From IMG/VR virus record IMGVR_UViG_3300031952_000093, positions 1 through 31,545 of that record: a stretch of DNA of 31,545 nucleotides; one strand, given 5' to 3'. Below, piece after piece: positions 6,545-12,480 of the stretch. Source of the DNA: a virus. The notes beneath the pieces are model-generated. The model was not told where the DNA came from. It was given only the letters and a program-made list of their open reading frames with translations, and did no database searches. The translations under genes and the position numbers were made by a program. The stretch's first letter is position 1; each line of letters opens with the position of its first letter.

Positions 6545-7227
6545 ACAATCCAAAGAGGCCGTTGACCAATTACAACCGCAAGCAAGGGGCCGATATTTTT
6601 ACCTTTTCATTGCCCCGCAACACATGCCTGGCTCACAAAACCAAATTGTGCTTTGAACGGTGCTATGGCCGCAAAAGGGTATTCTTAACTCATGACGTTT
6701 TAGGCCGATATATCAAAAATCTTTCAGATAGTAAGGACCCTGATTTTGAATCTTGCGTGATCGATCAGATCATTCGGGAAAAAGTCGATTACATCAGGAT
6801 ACATACTATCGGGGATTTTTATTCGCAAGCCTATTTTAACAAGTGGGTTACAATAGCTAGGATTTGTCCCGCAACTAAATTCCTTGCTTACACGCGGAAT
6901 TGGGAACTGAATGCTTATCTTCTTCCAGATAATTTCAAGCTATATTATTCCGTGGATGTTACTACAACCAAATTCAATCCGACAATCCACCGTCGATCCA
7001 CCATGTTTTTCCCCCCTCCCGAGGTCAAGGTTTATGCTCATCTTGAACCTTTATCCCGGCCTGAATTCGAGGGAAGGATATGCTCTAGTAGATGCTCGCA
7101 TTGCAAGACTTGTTGGAATGGCCGATTCAATATTGCATTCCCGATTGTTACCAATCTTGGCGTTACATATAAATCGGAAACTTTGGATTATTATTCGATT
7201 CCAAAAAGAACCCAGGTGAAAGCATGA
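6541..7227 (+). CDS. GP88-family phage protein
   Basis: A 228-aa protein with the signature of the phage GP88 family. An N-terminal Cys set C-x7-C-x3-CYG (Cys29, 37, 41) is followed by RIHTIGDFYSQAYFNKWVTI (86-105), FLAYTRNW (114-121) and a C-terminal cluster CSSRCSHCKTCWNG. The family is widespread in mycobacteriophages and other tailed phages; its biochemical role is not established, and a metal- or radical-SAM-like fold has been suggested. Start at 6541 has GAGGATGA upstream and an ATGA overlap with the XPF-like gene, implying coupled expression. Confidence 0.85.
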   Translation: MNNPKRPLTNYNRKQGADIFTFSLPRNTCLAHKTKLCFERCYGRKRVFLTHDVLGRYIKNLSDSKDPDFESCVIDQIIREKVDYIRIHTIGDFYSQAYFNKWVTIARICPATKFLAYTRNWELNAYLLPDNFKLYYSVDVTTTKFNPTIHRRSTMFFPPPEVKVYAHLEPLSRPEFEGRICSSRCSHCKTCWNGRFNIAFPIVTNLGVTYKSETLDYYSIPKRTQVKA

Positions 7228-7901
7228 CAACTATGGTTAATCACATTAAGAACATGGGAAAAAATGAATGTGAAATTGTTTTTGCCAAAAATATCGAAGA
7301 TTACAACTATAAACGGTGGACTTGTGCCCACGGCCAGGTTTATTATTTCGATATTGAATGCGAAAAGTGGAAAGTGACGCATTTTATTAAATATGGGAAT
7401 CAATTGGGTTGTGGTTGCAAGGTTCCGTGTTCTCCAAATGAAAACCGTGGGTTAATTACACTTGAACGGCATTTGGATTTAATATCAGATATAGTTGGCG
7501 AATGCCCTTATTGCGCGAATAAAAAATCAACCGTCCTTGGATCCTATCCGCGTTGTGTTGTCATTCAATGCGATAGTTGCGGATCCCCAAGAACAATTAA
7601 ACCTGATGAAATATGGGAAGAAATTCGGGACTTACAAGAAAAACGAGAAGAACGCGAGCGCGAAATTCACCAATTGGTAATGGATAGAAAGTATATTAAA
7701 TCAAACATAAAGCATTATCAAGAAACAATTAGTTTCTACAAAAAAAATGGTAAAAATTTAATTCAAGAAGCAATAAATAAAGAAAAGGCTAAAATATCCC
7801 GTGAAATGAAGGATGCAATCAAAGAAATTAAAGAAAACAAAGATAGATTAAAAAAACTAAATGTAGTTGGTGCCCGTGGAAAACAATCAACCCTTAGATA
7901 A
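7224..7901 (+). CDS. Zinc-binding coiled-coil protein
   Basis: A 225-aa protein. The N-terminal part holds several Cys (CAHG near 34, CGCKVPC at 63-69). A ribbon follows with Cys94-x2-Cys97 (CPYC) and Cys116-x2-Cys119 (CDSC). Residues about 128-215 form a long, highly charged coiled coil (EIRDLQEKREEREREIHQL and KDAIKEIKENKDRLKKL). The start has AGGTGA four bases upstream and an ATGA overlap with the GP88 gene. The combination suggests an oligomeric nucleic-acid- or protein-binding factor; no family name is justified. Confidence 0.8.
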   Translation: MTTMVNHIKNMGKNECEIVFAKNIEDYNYKRWTCAHGQVYYFDIECEKWKVTHFIKYGNQLGCGCKVPCSPNENRGLITLERHLDLISDIVGECPYCANKKSTVLGSYPRCVVIQCDSCGSPRTIKPDEIWEEIRDLQEKREEREREIHQLVMDRKYIKSNIKHYQETISFYKKNGKNLIQEAINKEKAKISREMKDAIKEIKENKDRLKKLNVVGARGKQSTLR

Positions 7902-8361
7902 TCCTTTTTCATTTCTTTTGATTTTTGGATCCCGAAACCTGGCTAATCATCCTTGTGATTGGGATGATAATACCGGGATAAGGAATTATGTTCGAGCAAG
8001 GTTGGCCGATCTTCATTTGAATCCCGAACGGGTTGCCATATTGTCGGGGGGGGCATCAGGTCCCGATATATGGGGGATAGAATGGGCAACCAAGAACGGA
8101 TTTTTTACACTCGAGGATAAGCCTGATTATTCCCGTTATGGCCGAGGTGCCCCGATCATGCGCGATAAGGCAATGGCTGAAAAATGTGACATGGCTATTG
8201 GTTTTTGGGATGGTGAATCCAAGGGAACGGCACATACTAAAAAATTCATCCTTGACTTGCAAAAGCCATTAATCTTCTATCAACTTCGGATAGGTATAAG
8301 AGGGGATCCATATTTTACTTGGAGCATCCGTAACGACCGTTTTTCCCGCCTTTCCGTGTAA
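7876..8361 (+). CDS. SLOG-like (DUF2493/YspA-type) nucleotide-binding protein
   Basis: A 161-aa Rossmann-like protein. FLLIFGSRN (13-21), VAILSGGASGPDIWGIEWA (53-71), YGRGAPIMRDKAMAEKCDMAIGFWDGESKGT (88-118) and KPLIFY follow the DUF2493/SLOG pattern. SLOG proteins bind nucleotides or nucleotide-derived signals. The start is uncertain: TTG 7867, GTG 7870 and GTG 7876 are all in frame, none with a strong ribosome site; I use 7876. The gene overlaps the upstream gene by 26 bases or more and closes group B, ending seven bases from the convergent membrane-protein gene. Confidence 0.82.
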   Translation: MENNQPLDNPFSFLLIFGSRNLANHPCDWDDNTGIRNYVRARLADLHLNPERVAILSGGASGPDIWGIEWATKNGFFTLEDKPDYSRYGRGAPIMRDKAMAEKCDMAIGFWDGESKGTAHTKKFILDLQKPLIFYQLRIGIRGDPYFTWSIRNDRFSRLSV

Positions 8362-8374
8362 CTTTTTTTATCTA
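8362..8374 (+). terminator. Oligo-T terminator between convergent genes
   Basis: cttttttta (8362-8370) directly follows the stop of the SLOG-like gene and resembles an archaeal oligo-T terminator for the plus strand. Similar runs close the plus-strand genes at 12014 and 29764. No hairpin is evident here. Confidence 0.45.
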
Positions 8375-8712
8375 TTCAGGATCATTATTTGAGTAATGAG
8401 AAGCCCGATTAGAACCAAGGTTGTAATGATCCCGAACAAGTCTATTGCTAAACTTGCCTTGTTATAGTACACGGATTTTAGTTTTTGTCGGGGGATAGGA
8501 TTGATCCAATGCAAGAGATTTTGGATCTTCTCTCGGATCCTGGCTCCTTGGTATAACTCATTATACCAGGCCGTTTGTGCCGTCACGGCATTATACAAGT
8601 TAATTTTATGCGATATTTCATCAAAAAGAGAAAAATTACATTGATATTGACCGGCCGAAAGGCACAATCCCAGGAAATCACAATCCGCGCAATTACTTTT
8701 TGTTTTGAGCAT
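8368..8712 (-). CDS. Small membrane protein with Cys-rich N-terminus
   Basis: A 114-aa protein with CADCDFLGLC (Cys8, 11, 17) at the N-terminus, a polar middle with many aromatic residues, and one C-terminal membrane segment (LFGIITTLVLIGLLITQIMIL, about residues 90-110). It is the last gene of group C and overlaps the upstream zinc-protein gene by 20 bases. No signal peptide. The layout suggests a tail-anchored protein with a cytoplasmic metal-binding head; function unknown. Confidence 0.75.
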   Translation of the reverse strand: MLKTKSNCADCDFLGLCLSAGQYQCNFSLFDEISHKINLYNAVTAQTAWYNELYQGARIREKIQNLLHWINPIPRQKLKSVYYNKASLAIDLFGIITTLVLIGLLITQIMILNR

Positions 8713-9139
8713 CAGTAATCGCCTTGATAGGATCCTTGATCAAGGATTTACTCAATATAATCACGGGAAAACCTAATCGAACCAGGCCTTTGAAATGCTT
8801 TTCGCATAAAATTTGTCCCCCGTTATTGATATTCCACCATGCTGTATTCTTGCAATTCTTGACATCGCATTCAGGCCGGTTAGATGGGGACATCATTTCA
8901 CAAGGGATTAACTTCGCGTGATAACCTTGTATCGGGGGACCTGGTTGATTACAAACCGGGCATATTGCCGTCAGTTTATTCATGACGGGTTTTTCTTCTT
9001 TGATAATTTCAGGACCAACTTTTTCATCCTTAAGGCAATAACATTCAAAATGGATAGGAACTTCCGTCCCGTTTTCCAATTTGGTTGATCCATTGTCTTT
9101 ATTCATGGGCTTTCCGCAAGCATGACAATTTTTTTCCAT
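8693..9139 (-). CDS. Multi-zinc-finger protein (148 aa)
   Basis: Three metal-binding groups are visible: Cys5-x2-Cys8 with His30, Cys33 and Cys35; Cys60-x2-Cys63 with His74 and Cys80; and Cys91, Cys96 with Cys112-x2-His115. The second and third resemble small HNH-like or RING-like knuckles, but no catalytic HNH motif is seen. I place the start at the ATG at 9139, with AGGTGA five bases upstream; a GTG at 9148 is part of that site. The stop of the small upstream frame (9145-9147) lies inside the same ribosome site. Function unknown. Confidence 0.8.
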   Translation of the reverse strand: MEKNCHACGKPMNKDNGSTKLENGTEVPIHFECYCLKDEKVGPEIIKEEKPVMNKLTAICPVCNQPGPPIQGYHAKLIPCEMMSPSNRPECDVKNCKNTAWWNINNGGQILCEKHFKGLVRLGFPVIILSKSLIKDPIKAITDAQNKK

Positions 9140-9144
9140 TTTGG

Positions 9145-9300
9145 TCACCTATTAGCTTCAAATAGACAAGGGGCATTCTTGACGGGTTTAGATCCGTGCT
9201 TGCACAATGCGCAAGATATTATTCCAATCCACTTGCATCTTTGGCATTGGTTTCCCGCGTGTAATGGATTACACGGGGTTTCTTGGGCTTGAATGGACAT
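9145..9300 (-). CDS. Small Cys-rich protein (51 aa), overlapping frame
   Basis: A frame from ATG 9300 to TGA 9145 encodes NQCQRCKWIGIISCALCKHG followed by a short tail ending CLFEANR. The two C-x2-C pairs are spaced like a zinc ribbon, and the stop falls inside the ribosome site of the next gene, as in other coupled pairs here. It overlaps the 65-aa frame at 9219-9416 by 82 bases in another frame. There is no good ribosome site at 9300. Either it is a separate gene or the C-terminal part of the upstream one after a frameshift. Confidence 0.55.
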   Translation of the reverse strand: MSIQAQETPCNPLHAGNQCQRCKWIGIISCALCKHGSKPVKNAPCLFEANR

Positions 9301-9416
9301 TTTGCACAATCTCGTTTTTTTGGATATGTTTCATGAAGGCATCCTTGTTCAGAAAACCAATTACAATTATTGGCATTCTTCACAAGGATTTTCTTCTTTG
9401 GGTTCTCCATATACAT
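9219..9416 (-). CDS. Small Cys-rich protein (65 aa)
   Basis: The frame encodes four spaced cysteines (NCNWFSEQGCLHETYPKKRDCAKCPF), a plausible metal site. With ATG 9416 it overlaps the methyltransferase gene by 50 bases. An internal GTG (residue 12) would reduce that to 17 bases, but neither start has a clear ribosome site. The 3' half is overlapped by the other Cys-rich frame (9145-9300). I cannot tell whether one or both are expressed. Confidence 0.5.
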   Translation of the reverse strand: MYMENPKKKILVKNANNCNWFSEQGCLHETYPKKRDCAKCPFKPKKPRVIHYTRETNAKDASGLE

Positions 9417-9978
9417 CGGTTTTCATGCTCCCAATTTTACTATCATTGCAAGCATGACAATTAAAATCCTCGAGGGATTGTTGTGTTTTTACTTCCCTCG
9501 TTATTATTATATCATTATGGGATCCAGCCAAATTCAACAAATAAATATCAGTCATTTCATAACCGCGCTTTCGGCCCATCCCCGTTGAATTATAACCAAA
9601 GAAATATATAATTCCACCGGGTCTTAGGACTTTATCAAAGGCATTTTTGTACATGGTAATTTCTTGGTGCTTTTCATTATTATAGGTTCTAACGGCCTGA
9701 TTTGAAGAATATGGAGGATCCGCGATGATTAAATCAAATGATTTGACATAATCTTTGAGAAAATCAAGTACATTCATTTGAAAATAGGGTTTTGGCAACC
9801 CATCCATAATATCAACATAAATAACGTTTTTTTTAGTGAATCTTGTTTGACCCGCAAAAGGAATTAGGACATCAGATCGCAATTTCAGCTCAGGTTGAAG
9901 TATTTTCTTTACGAACCTAATTTCAAATGTCCAAGGTGACATTTCCCAAGCACCAATCCTTTTTCTTATAATTCTCAT
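9367..9978 (-). CDS. DNA methyltransferase (DPPY) with C-terminal Cys pairs
   Basis: A 203-aa class I SAM methyltransferase. The SAM motif LIPFAGQTRF (38-47) precedes DLIIADPPYSSNQ (82-94, DPPY at 87-90), then LRPGGIIYFFGYN (118-130). The order is that of N6-adenine-type enzymes, with little room for a target-recognition domain. The tail carries Cys174-x2-Cys177 and Cys199-x2-Cys202, a likely zinc knuckle. ATGA overlap with the upstream DUF1937-like gene. Differs in class from the enzyme at 411-1202. Could modify DNA or another substrate; no endonuclease partner nearby. Confidence 0.85.
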   Translation of the reverse strand: MRIIRKRIGAWEMSPWTFEIRFVKKILQPELKLRSDVLIPFAGQTRFTKKNVIYVDIMDGLPKPYFQMNVLDFLKDYVKSFDLIIADPPYSSNQAVRTYNNEKHQEITMYKNAFDKVLRPGGIIYFFGYNSTGMGRKRGYEMTDIYLLNLAGSHNDIIITREVKTQQSLEDFNCHACNDSKIGSMKTDVYGEPKEENPCEECQ

Positions 9979-10340
9979 GGTTTGATTAATTCCTCATATA
10001 GATATACGGGCTTCTTTTGTCCCATGAAGTATCCATATTCTAAAATGCACCCGCGGGATTCTTGCCAACCGGGAGAAAGGATCAACCCGTCACATTTTTC
10101 CATTATTGCAATATCCAGGTCATACCAAAAATCAGGATCCCGTTTTTTCGCAAGATCCAGCCAATGGGAATGTGTCAAGGGGCATATAATCTTGAATCCC
10201 CGATCTAGCAATTCATTGGTCTTTTCGATTACCGAGGCCATGTTTTCTTCAATGTTTCCCGAATAGGGATGAGCAATGTAGAAAAGCTTGTTTTCTTTAG
10301 GCTTTATTGTTGTTGTTCCACGTTTAATTATGTTTTGCAT
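9975..10340 (-). CDS. DUF1937-like nucleoside deoxyribosyltransferase-fold protein
   Basis: A 121-aa protein matching the DUF1937/DUF4406 pattern: FYIAHPYSG (20-28), IICPLTHSH (51-59), RDPDFWYDLD (67-76), CDGLILSPGWQESRGCILE (83-101). The fold is related to nucleoside 2-deoxyribosyltransferases, which cut or transfer the base of deoxynucleosides; activity of this family is largely untested. The start at 10340 has GGTGA six bases upstream and overlaps the preceding gene by 17 bases. Together with the SLOG-like protein it may act on nucleotide pools or nucleotide signals (inference). Confidence 0.85.
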   Translation of the reverse strand: MQNIIKRGTTTIKPKENKLFYIAHPYSGNIEENMASVIEKTNELLDRGFKIICPLTHSHWLDLAKKRDPDFWYDLDIAIMEKCDGLILSPGWQESRGCILEYGYFMGQKKPVYLYEELIKP

Positions 10341-10959
10341 CCTTTTTCACCAACAATTCTTTTAAATTTCGAGCATCCTTAATCCGTTGTAACCAGGTAT
10401 ATTTTCGATGCTTTGCTTCCGATATTGATTGAGCATATTTCAATTTCTGAATATCCGTGAAAGGCTTACTAATGAATCGACGGTATTCGGGTTCCTTTGG
10501 ATCCGGGACATAATAACCCCAAGATTCCGTCCTGAAATTCACTTTTTCTAAAGTCCATTCCGGATCGAATGTCCCGACGGCCTTTCCCGTTTCATCCCGA
10601 ACCACTTGCATCATGCCTTCTTTTGTTTGAACATAGATTGCATCGGGGGGGATAGTATCAAGTGAAAAATCAGCATTCTTCGTTATTAGAAATACAGATT
10701 TACCCTCCCGTTCCGATGCTTCAAAATCGGCCTGATTATTCATTATTTCTTGAATAAGATCCTCGGGGATTGCTTCGGATTCATCTATCACAAATTCTTC
10801 GGGCATCAAGGCCTTGTTTCCCGCCAAAATCTCATCATGACCTTGGGATTTTGTGGGTTGCTTATACTTCAAATGTTCATTATAAATGTTTGAACCGGCC
10901 TTATGCCTGGCTTCGCGTTTCAATTTTTCCGTGCATTTTGGACAAATATATTCGGCCAT
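10324..10959 (-). CDS. Zinc-finger hypothetical protein (211 aa)
   Basis: First gene of group C. The ATG at 10959 has GGTGAT three bases upstream, so the longer frame back to 11118 is not used. The N-terminus carries CPKC (Cys6, Cys9) followed by His residues near 18 and 27, a possible zinc finger. The rest is acidic in the centre, then strand-rich (AIYVQTKEGMMQVVRDETG), and ends in a basic helix (WLQRIKDARNLKELLVKK). No family recognised. Its promoter is shared with the AbrB-like gene. Confidence 0.75.
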   Translation of the reverse strand: MAEYICPKCTEKLKREARHKAGSNIYNEHLKYKQPTKSQGHDEILAGNKALMPEEFVIDESEAIPEDLIQEIMNNQADFEASEREGKSVFLITKNADFSLDTIPPDAIYVQTKEGMMQVVRDETGKAVGTFDPEWTLEKVNFRTESWGYYVPDPKEPEYRRFISKPFTDIQKLKYAQSISEAKHRKYTWLQRIKDARNLKELLVKKDAKHN

Positions 10960-10984
10960 TTTATCACCAAAAGGATTAAATATT

Positions 10985-11034
10985 AAATCTGATTTAGAAT
11001 ATATAAATCTTATCCATCTAAAATCTGATTTATA
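10985..11034. promoter_or_regulatory. Shared divergent promoter with paired operator-like repeats
   Basis: The 75 bp between ATGs at 10959 (minus) and 11035 (plus) contain a symmetric TATA element, gaatatataaa (10998-11008), that can serve both strands. The 12-mer aaatctgattta occurs at 10985-10996 and again at 11021-11032, a 36-bp direct repeat that brackets it. The right copy ends two bases before the plus ATG, over the expected plus transcription start near 11030. The left copy covers the expected minus start. The arrangement suits repression of both operons by one protein, most simply the AbrB-like product of 11035. Confidence 0.65.
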
Positions 11035-11262
11035 ATGAAGAAAATAATTAACGTTAATAAAGGCAAAACGGCCCGAACCATTACCATTCCATCCGATTAT
11101 TTCAAGATACATGAGCACCGCAAGGCCGCGATTGTGGCTTTTGATTTTATTGAATCGGATGAGGGGATAATAACTTTAACCCCCGTTCGGGAGCAACCCG
11201 TGATTCACCAAAGAAATGGCATCCCCCCGTTCGATCAACAGAATAGCCCAAGGTTCGGATAA
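11035..11262 (+). CDS. AbrB-like swapped-hairpin DNA-binding protein
   Basis: A 75-aa protein with the AbrB/MazE-type pattern: KIINVNKGKTARTITIPSDYF, then a strand-rich segment AAIVAFDFIESDEGIITLTPV. These proteins dimerise through a swapped hairpin and bind DNA. The tail (HQRNGIPPFDQQNSPRFG) looks disordered. The start codon lies very close to the predicted transcription start, so the message would be nearly leaderless. Its position at the divergent promoter with operator-like repeats suggests autoregulation and control of group C. Confidence 0.8.
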   Translation: MKKIINVNKGKTARTITIPSDYFKIHEHRKAAIVAFDFIESDEGIITLTPVREQPVIHQRNGIPPFDQQNSPRFG

Positions 11263-11430
11263 ATGAAAACAAGAATTTATATTGAATTGGAACAATTAAT
11301 GGGGGATAAATTCGAGCGCGTTGCATCAATTCAAGAAACCCATGAAGTTACCGAATTGGCTAATCTTGAATCAAAATTTTTGAAAATGTTACAAGCATTC
11401 ACGGATCGACTAAAGAAGATGAATGAATAA
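11263..11430 (+). CDS. Small hypothetical helical protein (55 aa)
   Basis: Starts directly after the stop of the AbrB-like gene (TAA then ATG) and ends in a TAATG overlap with the next gene, so translation is coupled on both sides. The 55-aa product starts MKTRIYIELEQLMGDKF and continues as a charged helix (NLESKFLKMLQAFTDRLKK). It may be a coiled-coil protein. No family recognised. Confidence 0.7.
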   Translation: MKTRIYIELEQLMGDKFERVASIQETHEVTELANLESKFLKMLQAFTDRLKKMNE

Positions 11431-11618
11431 TGTGCCAAGTAACAACTACAATCCTAAAAGTCACTTGCCCGGTTTGTCGAGGCTTCGGGGCAATAGATGA
11501 CGGCCAGGATTCATTTCACAATCTAAAGGCCAAATGTCCCTATTGTAATGGTCATGGCCATGTATATCGTTATTATGACCACGTAGAAGGAGAAATGTTA
11601 GAGATTGACCAAGAATGA
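11430..11618 (+). CDS. DnaJ-type zinc-finger-like small protein
   Basis: A 62-aa protein with two CxxCxGxG-like repeats: CPVCRGFGAI (13-22) and CPYCNGHGHV. This is the zinc-binding unit of DnaJ-type central domains, also used by stand-alone small proteins. No J domain is present. TAATG overlap upstream and ATGA overlap downstream. Function unknown; protein-folding or nucleic-acid binding are both possible. Confidence 0.78.
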   Translation: MCQVTTTILKVTCPVCRGFGAIDDGQDSFHNLKAKCPYCNGHGHVYRYYDHVEGEMLEIDQE

Positions 11619-11770
11619 GCAGCGAAAATTGTAAAAATTGCCTAGTTTTATACAATAACAAGCATCTTGAAGCCAAGCTCGCCAAAATTGAAGATATTCT
11701 TAACCGGGTACTTGATTCGACATATAGATGCAAGTTAATTCGGGAAGTATTGGAAGGAAAAGGTGATTGA
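11615..11770 (+). CDS. Small CxxC protein (51 aa)
   Basis: Starts in an ATGA overlap with the previous stop. The 51-aa product begins MSSENCKNCLVLYNNKHLEA and continues as an amphipathic helix (KLAKIEDILNRVLD), with a later Cys (YRCKLIREVLEGKGD). A single C-x2-C plus the later Cys could bind metal in a dimer. Its last codons GGTGAT form the ribosome site of the next gene. Too short for usual cut-offs, but its fit into the overlapping operon supports it. Confidence 0.7.
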   Translation: MSSENCKNCLVLYNNKHLEAKLAKIEDILNRVLDSTYRCKLIREVLEGKGD

Positions 11771-11771
11771 C

Positions 11772-12014
11772 ATGAGCAATGAAAAGAATCCGCGGAAATG
11801 GACATCATGGGGATATGCTTCCACGATCTTGATTTTTATCGGGGGACCCTTGGTTTCCTTGTTACCTGAATCGGCACTTGGTTGGATAATTTATACCGGG
11901 GCCTCGATTTTGGGAATGGTATATACCTTGAAAAATCGCGATAAGGCAATTTTCGCGCAATTCGCGTATTATACACTTTGGAATGTAATCGCAATTCTAA
12001 CAAGGCTAATTTAG
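11772..12014 (+). CDS. Small membrane protein (80 aa), possible holin-like
   Basis: Start at 11772 has GGTGATTGAC upstream. Three hydrophobic segments are seen: WGYASTILIFIGGPLVSLL, ALGWIIYTGASILGMVYTL and FAQFAYYTLWNVIAIL. The N-terminus is charged (MSNEKNPRKW). The size and segment number are compatible with a holin, but no lysis enzyme is recognised nearby, and small membrane proteins of other roles look the same. Last gene of group D, followed by terminators. Confidence 0.75.
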   Translation: MSNEKNPRKWTSWGYASTILIFIGGPLVSLLPESALGWIIYTGASILGMVYTLKNRDKAIFAQFAYYTLWNVIAILTRLI

Positions 12015-12047
12015 AAAAAAAACCGGCACCCATGGCTGGATGCCGGT
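12015..12047 (-). terminator. Intrinsic-type terminator for the virion operon
   Basis: Read on the minus strand: ACCGGCA, a 12-base loop, TGCCGGT and then a run of T (complement of the A-run 12015-12022). The 7-bp GC-rich stem is perfect. It lies downstream of the last virion-operon gene (stop at 12100) and directly beyond the stop of the convergent plus-strand gene. Confidence 0.7.
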
Positions 12048-12072
12048 AAAACGCGAATGTCAAAATGGGCTT

Positions 12073-12101
12073 GCCCCTCACGGGGGCTTTATCTTTTTTT
12101 T
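12073..12101 (+). terminator. Intrinsic-type terminator for group D
   Basis: Plus-strand stem GCCCC (12073-12077) and GGGGC (12083-12087) with a five-base loop, followed by tttatctttttttt to 12101. It lies beyond the plus-strand gene end and overlaps the end of the minus-strand gene at 12100. With the opposite terminator it forms a convergent pair. Confidence 0.65.
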
Positions 12102-12480
12102 AGGTTGGAAGCATCTTGACCAGGTAGGACATTAACCATCCCGCGAATAGAAAAATTACAATAATGATCCATTTCTTTGCTTCATTCTTGACCATTTTGT
12201 TGGCTTCTTCTATTGGGATTGCGGATATATATGCCGCGTTAACCCTTGCGGATTGGCTTGGATTATCAGCAATTGCCCGCGTTTTTAGGCTTGCTAATTT
12301 GACCAATTCATCCTTATCCATTATTCCGTCCTTTTGCATTTGAATTATGACATCCTCGAATTCCTGAACGGATAGTTGATTATCGGCCAGGACCTTCATT
12401 ATGAAGGCATCTAATTCGGAGGTTGTGCTTGGGGTTCCTTGGCTTGGGGTTGTGCTTGGGGTTGTGCTTGGGGTTGACAT
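12100..12480 (-). CDS. Tail-anchored small membrane protein, Ser/Thr/Pro N-terminus
   Basis: A 126-aa protein. Residues 1-20 are a low-complexity Ser/Thr/Pro segment (MSTPSTTPSTTPSQGTPSTT) coded by a 12-bp tandem repeat. A helical domain follows (LDAFIMKVLADNQLSVQEFEDVII...), and a single membrane segment lies near the C-terminus (KWIIIVIFLFAGWLMSYLV). The repeat lies inside the end of the upstream gene in another frame (70-base overlap). Last gene of the virion operon; two consecutive membrane proteins here could be a lysis or envelope-contact pair. Function unproven. Confidence 0.75.
   Translation of the reverse strand: MSTPSTTPSTTPSQGTPSTTSELDAFIMKVLADNQLSVQEFEDVIIQMQKDGIMDKDELVKLASLKTRAIADNPSQSARVNAAYISAIPIEEANKMVKNEAKKWIIIVIFLFAGWLMSYLVKMLPT

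Noticed and set aside
9207-9464. Plus-strand hydrophobic 85-aa frame
   Set aside because: Opposite Cys-rich minus-strand frames; composition is the complement of Cys/Lys codons, and no ribosome site is seen.
10960-11118. Upstream extension of the 10324 gene (N-terminus MLMYLEIIGWNGNGS...)
   Set aside because: It would cross the divergent promoter and the AbrB-like start; the ATG at 10959 has GGTGAT three bases before it.
11461-11808. Minus-strand 115-aa frame opposite group D small genes
   Set aside because: The plus strand has four coupled genes with overlaps and ribosome sites; the antisense frame has none.
12428-12480. CRISPR array or satellite
   Set aside because: The 12-bp units are contiguous without spacers and code in two frames.
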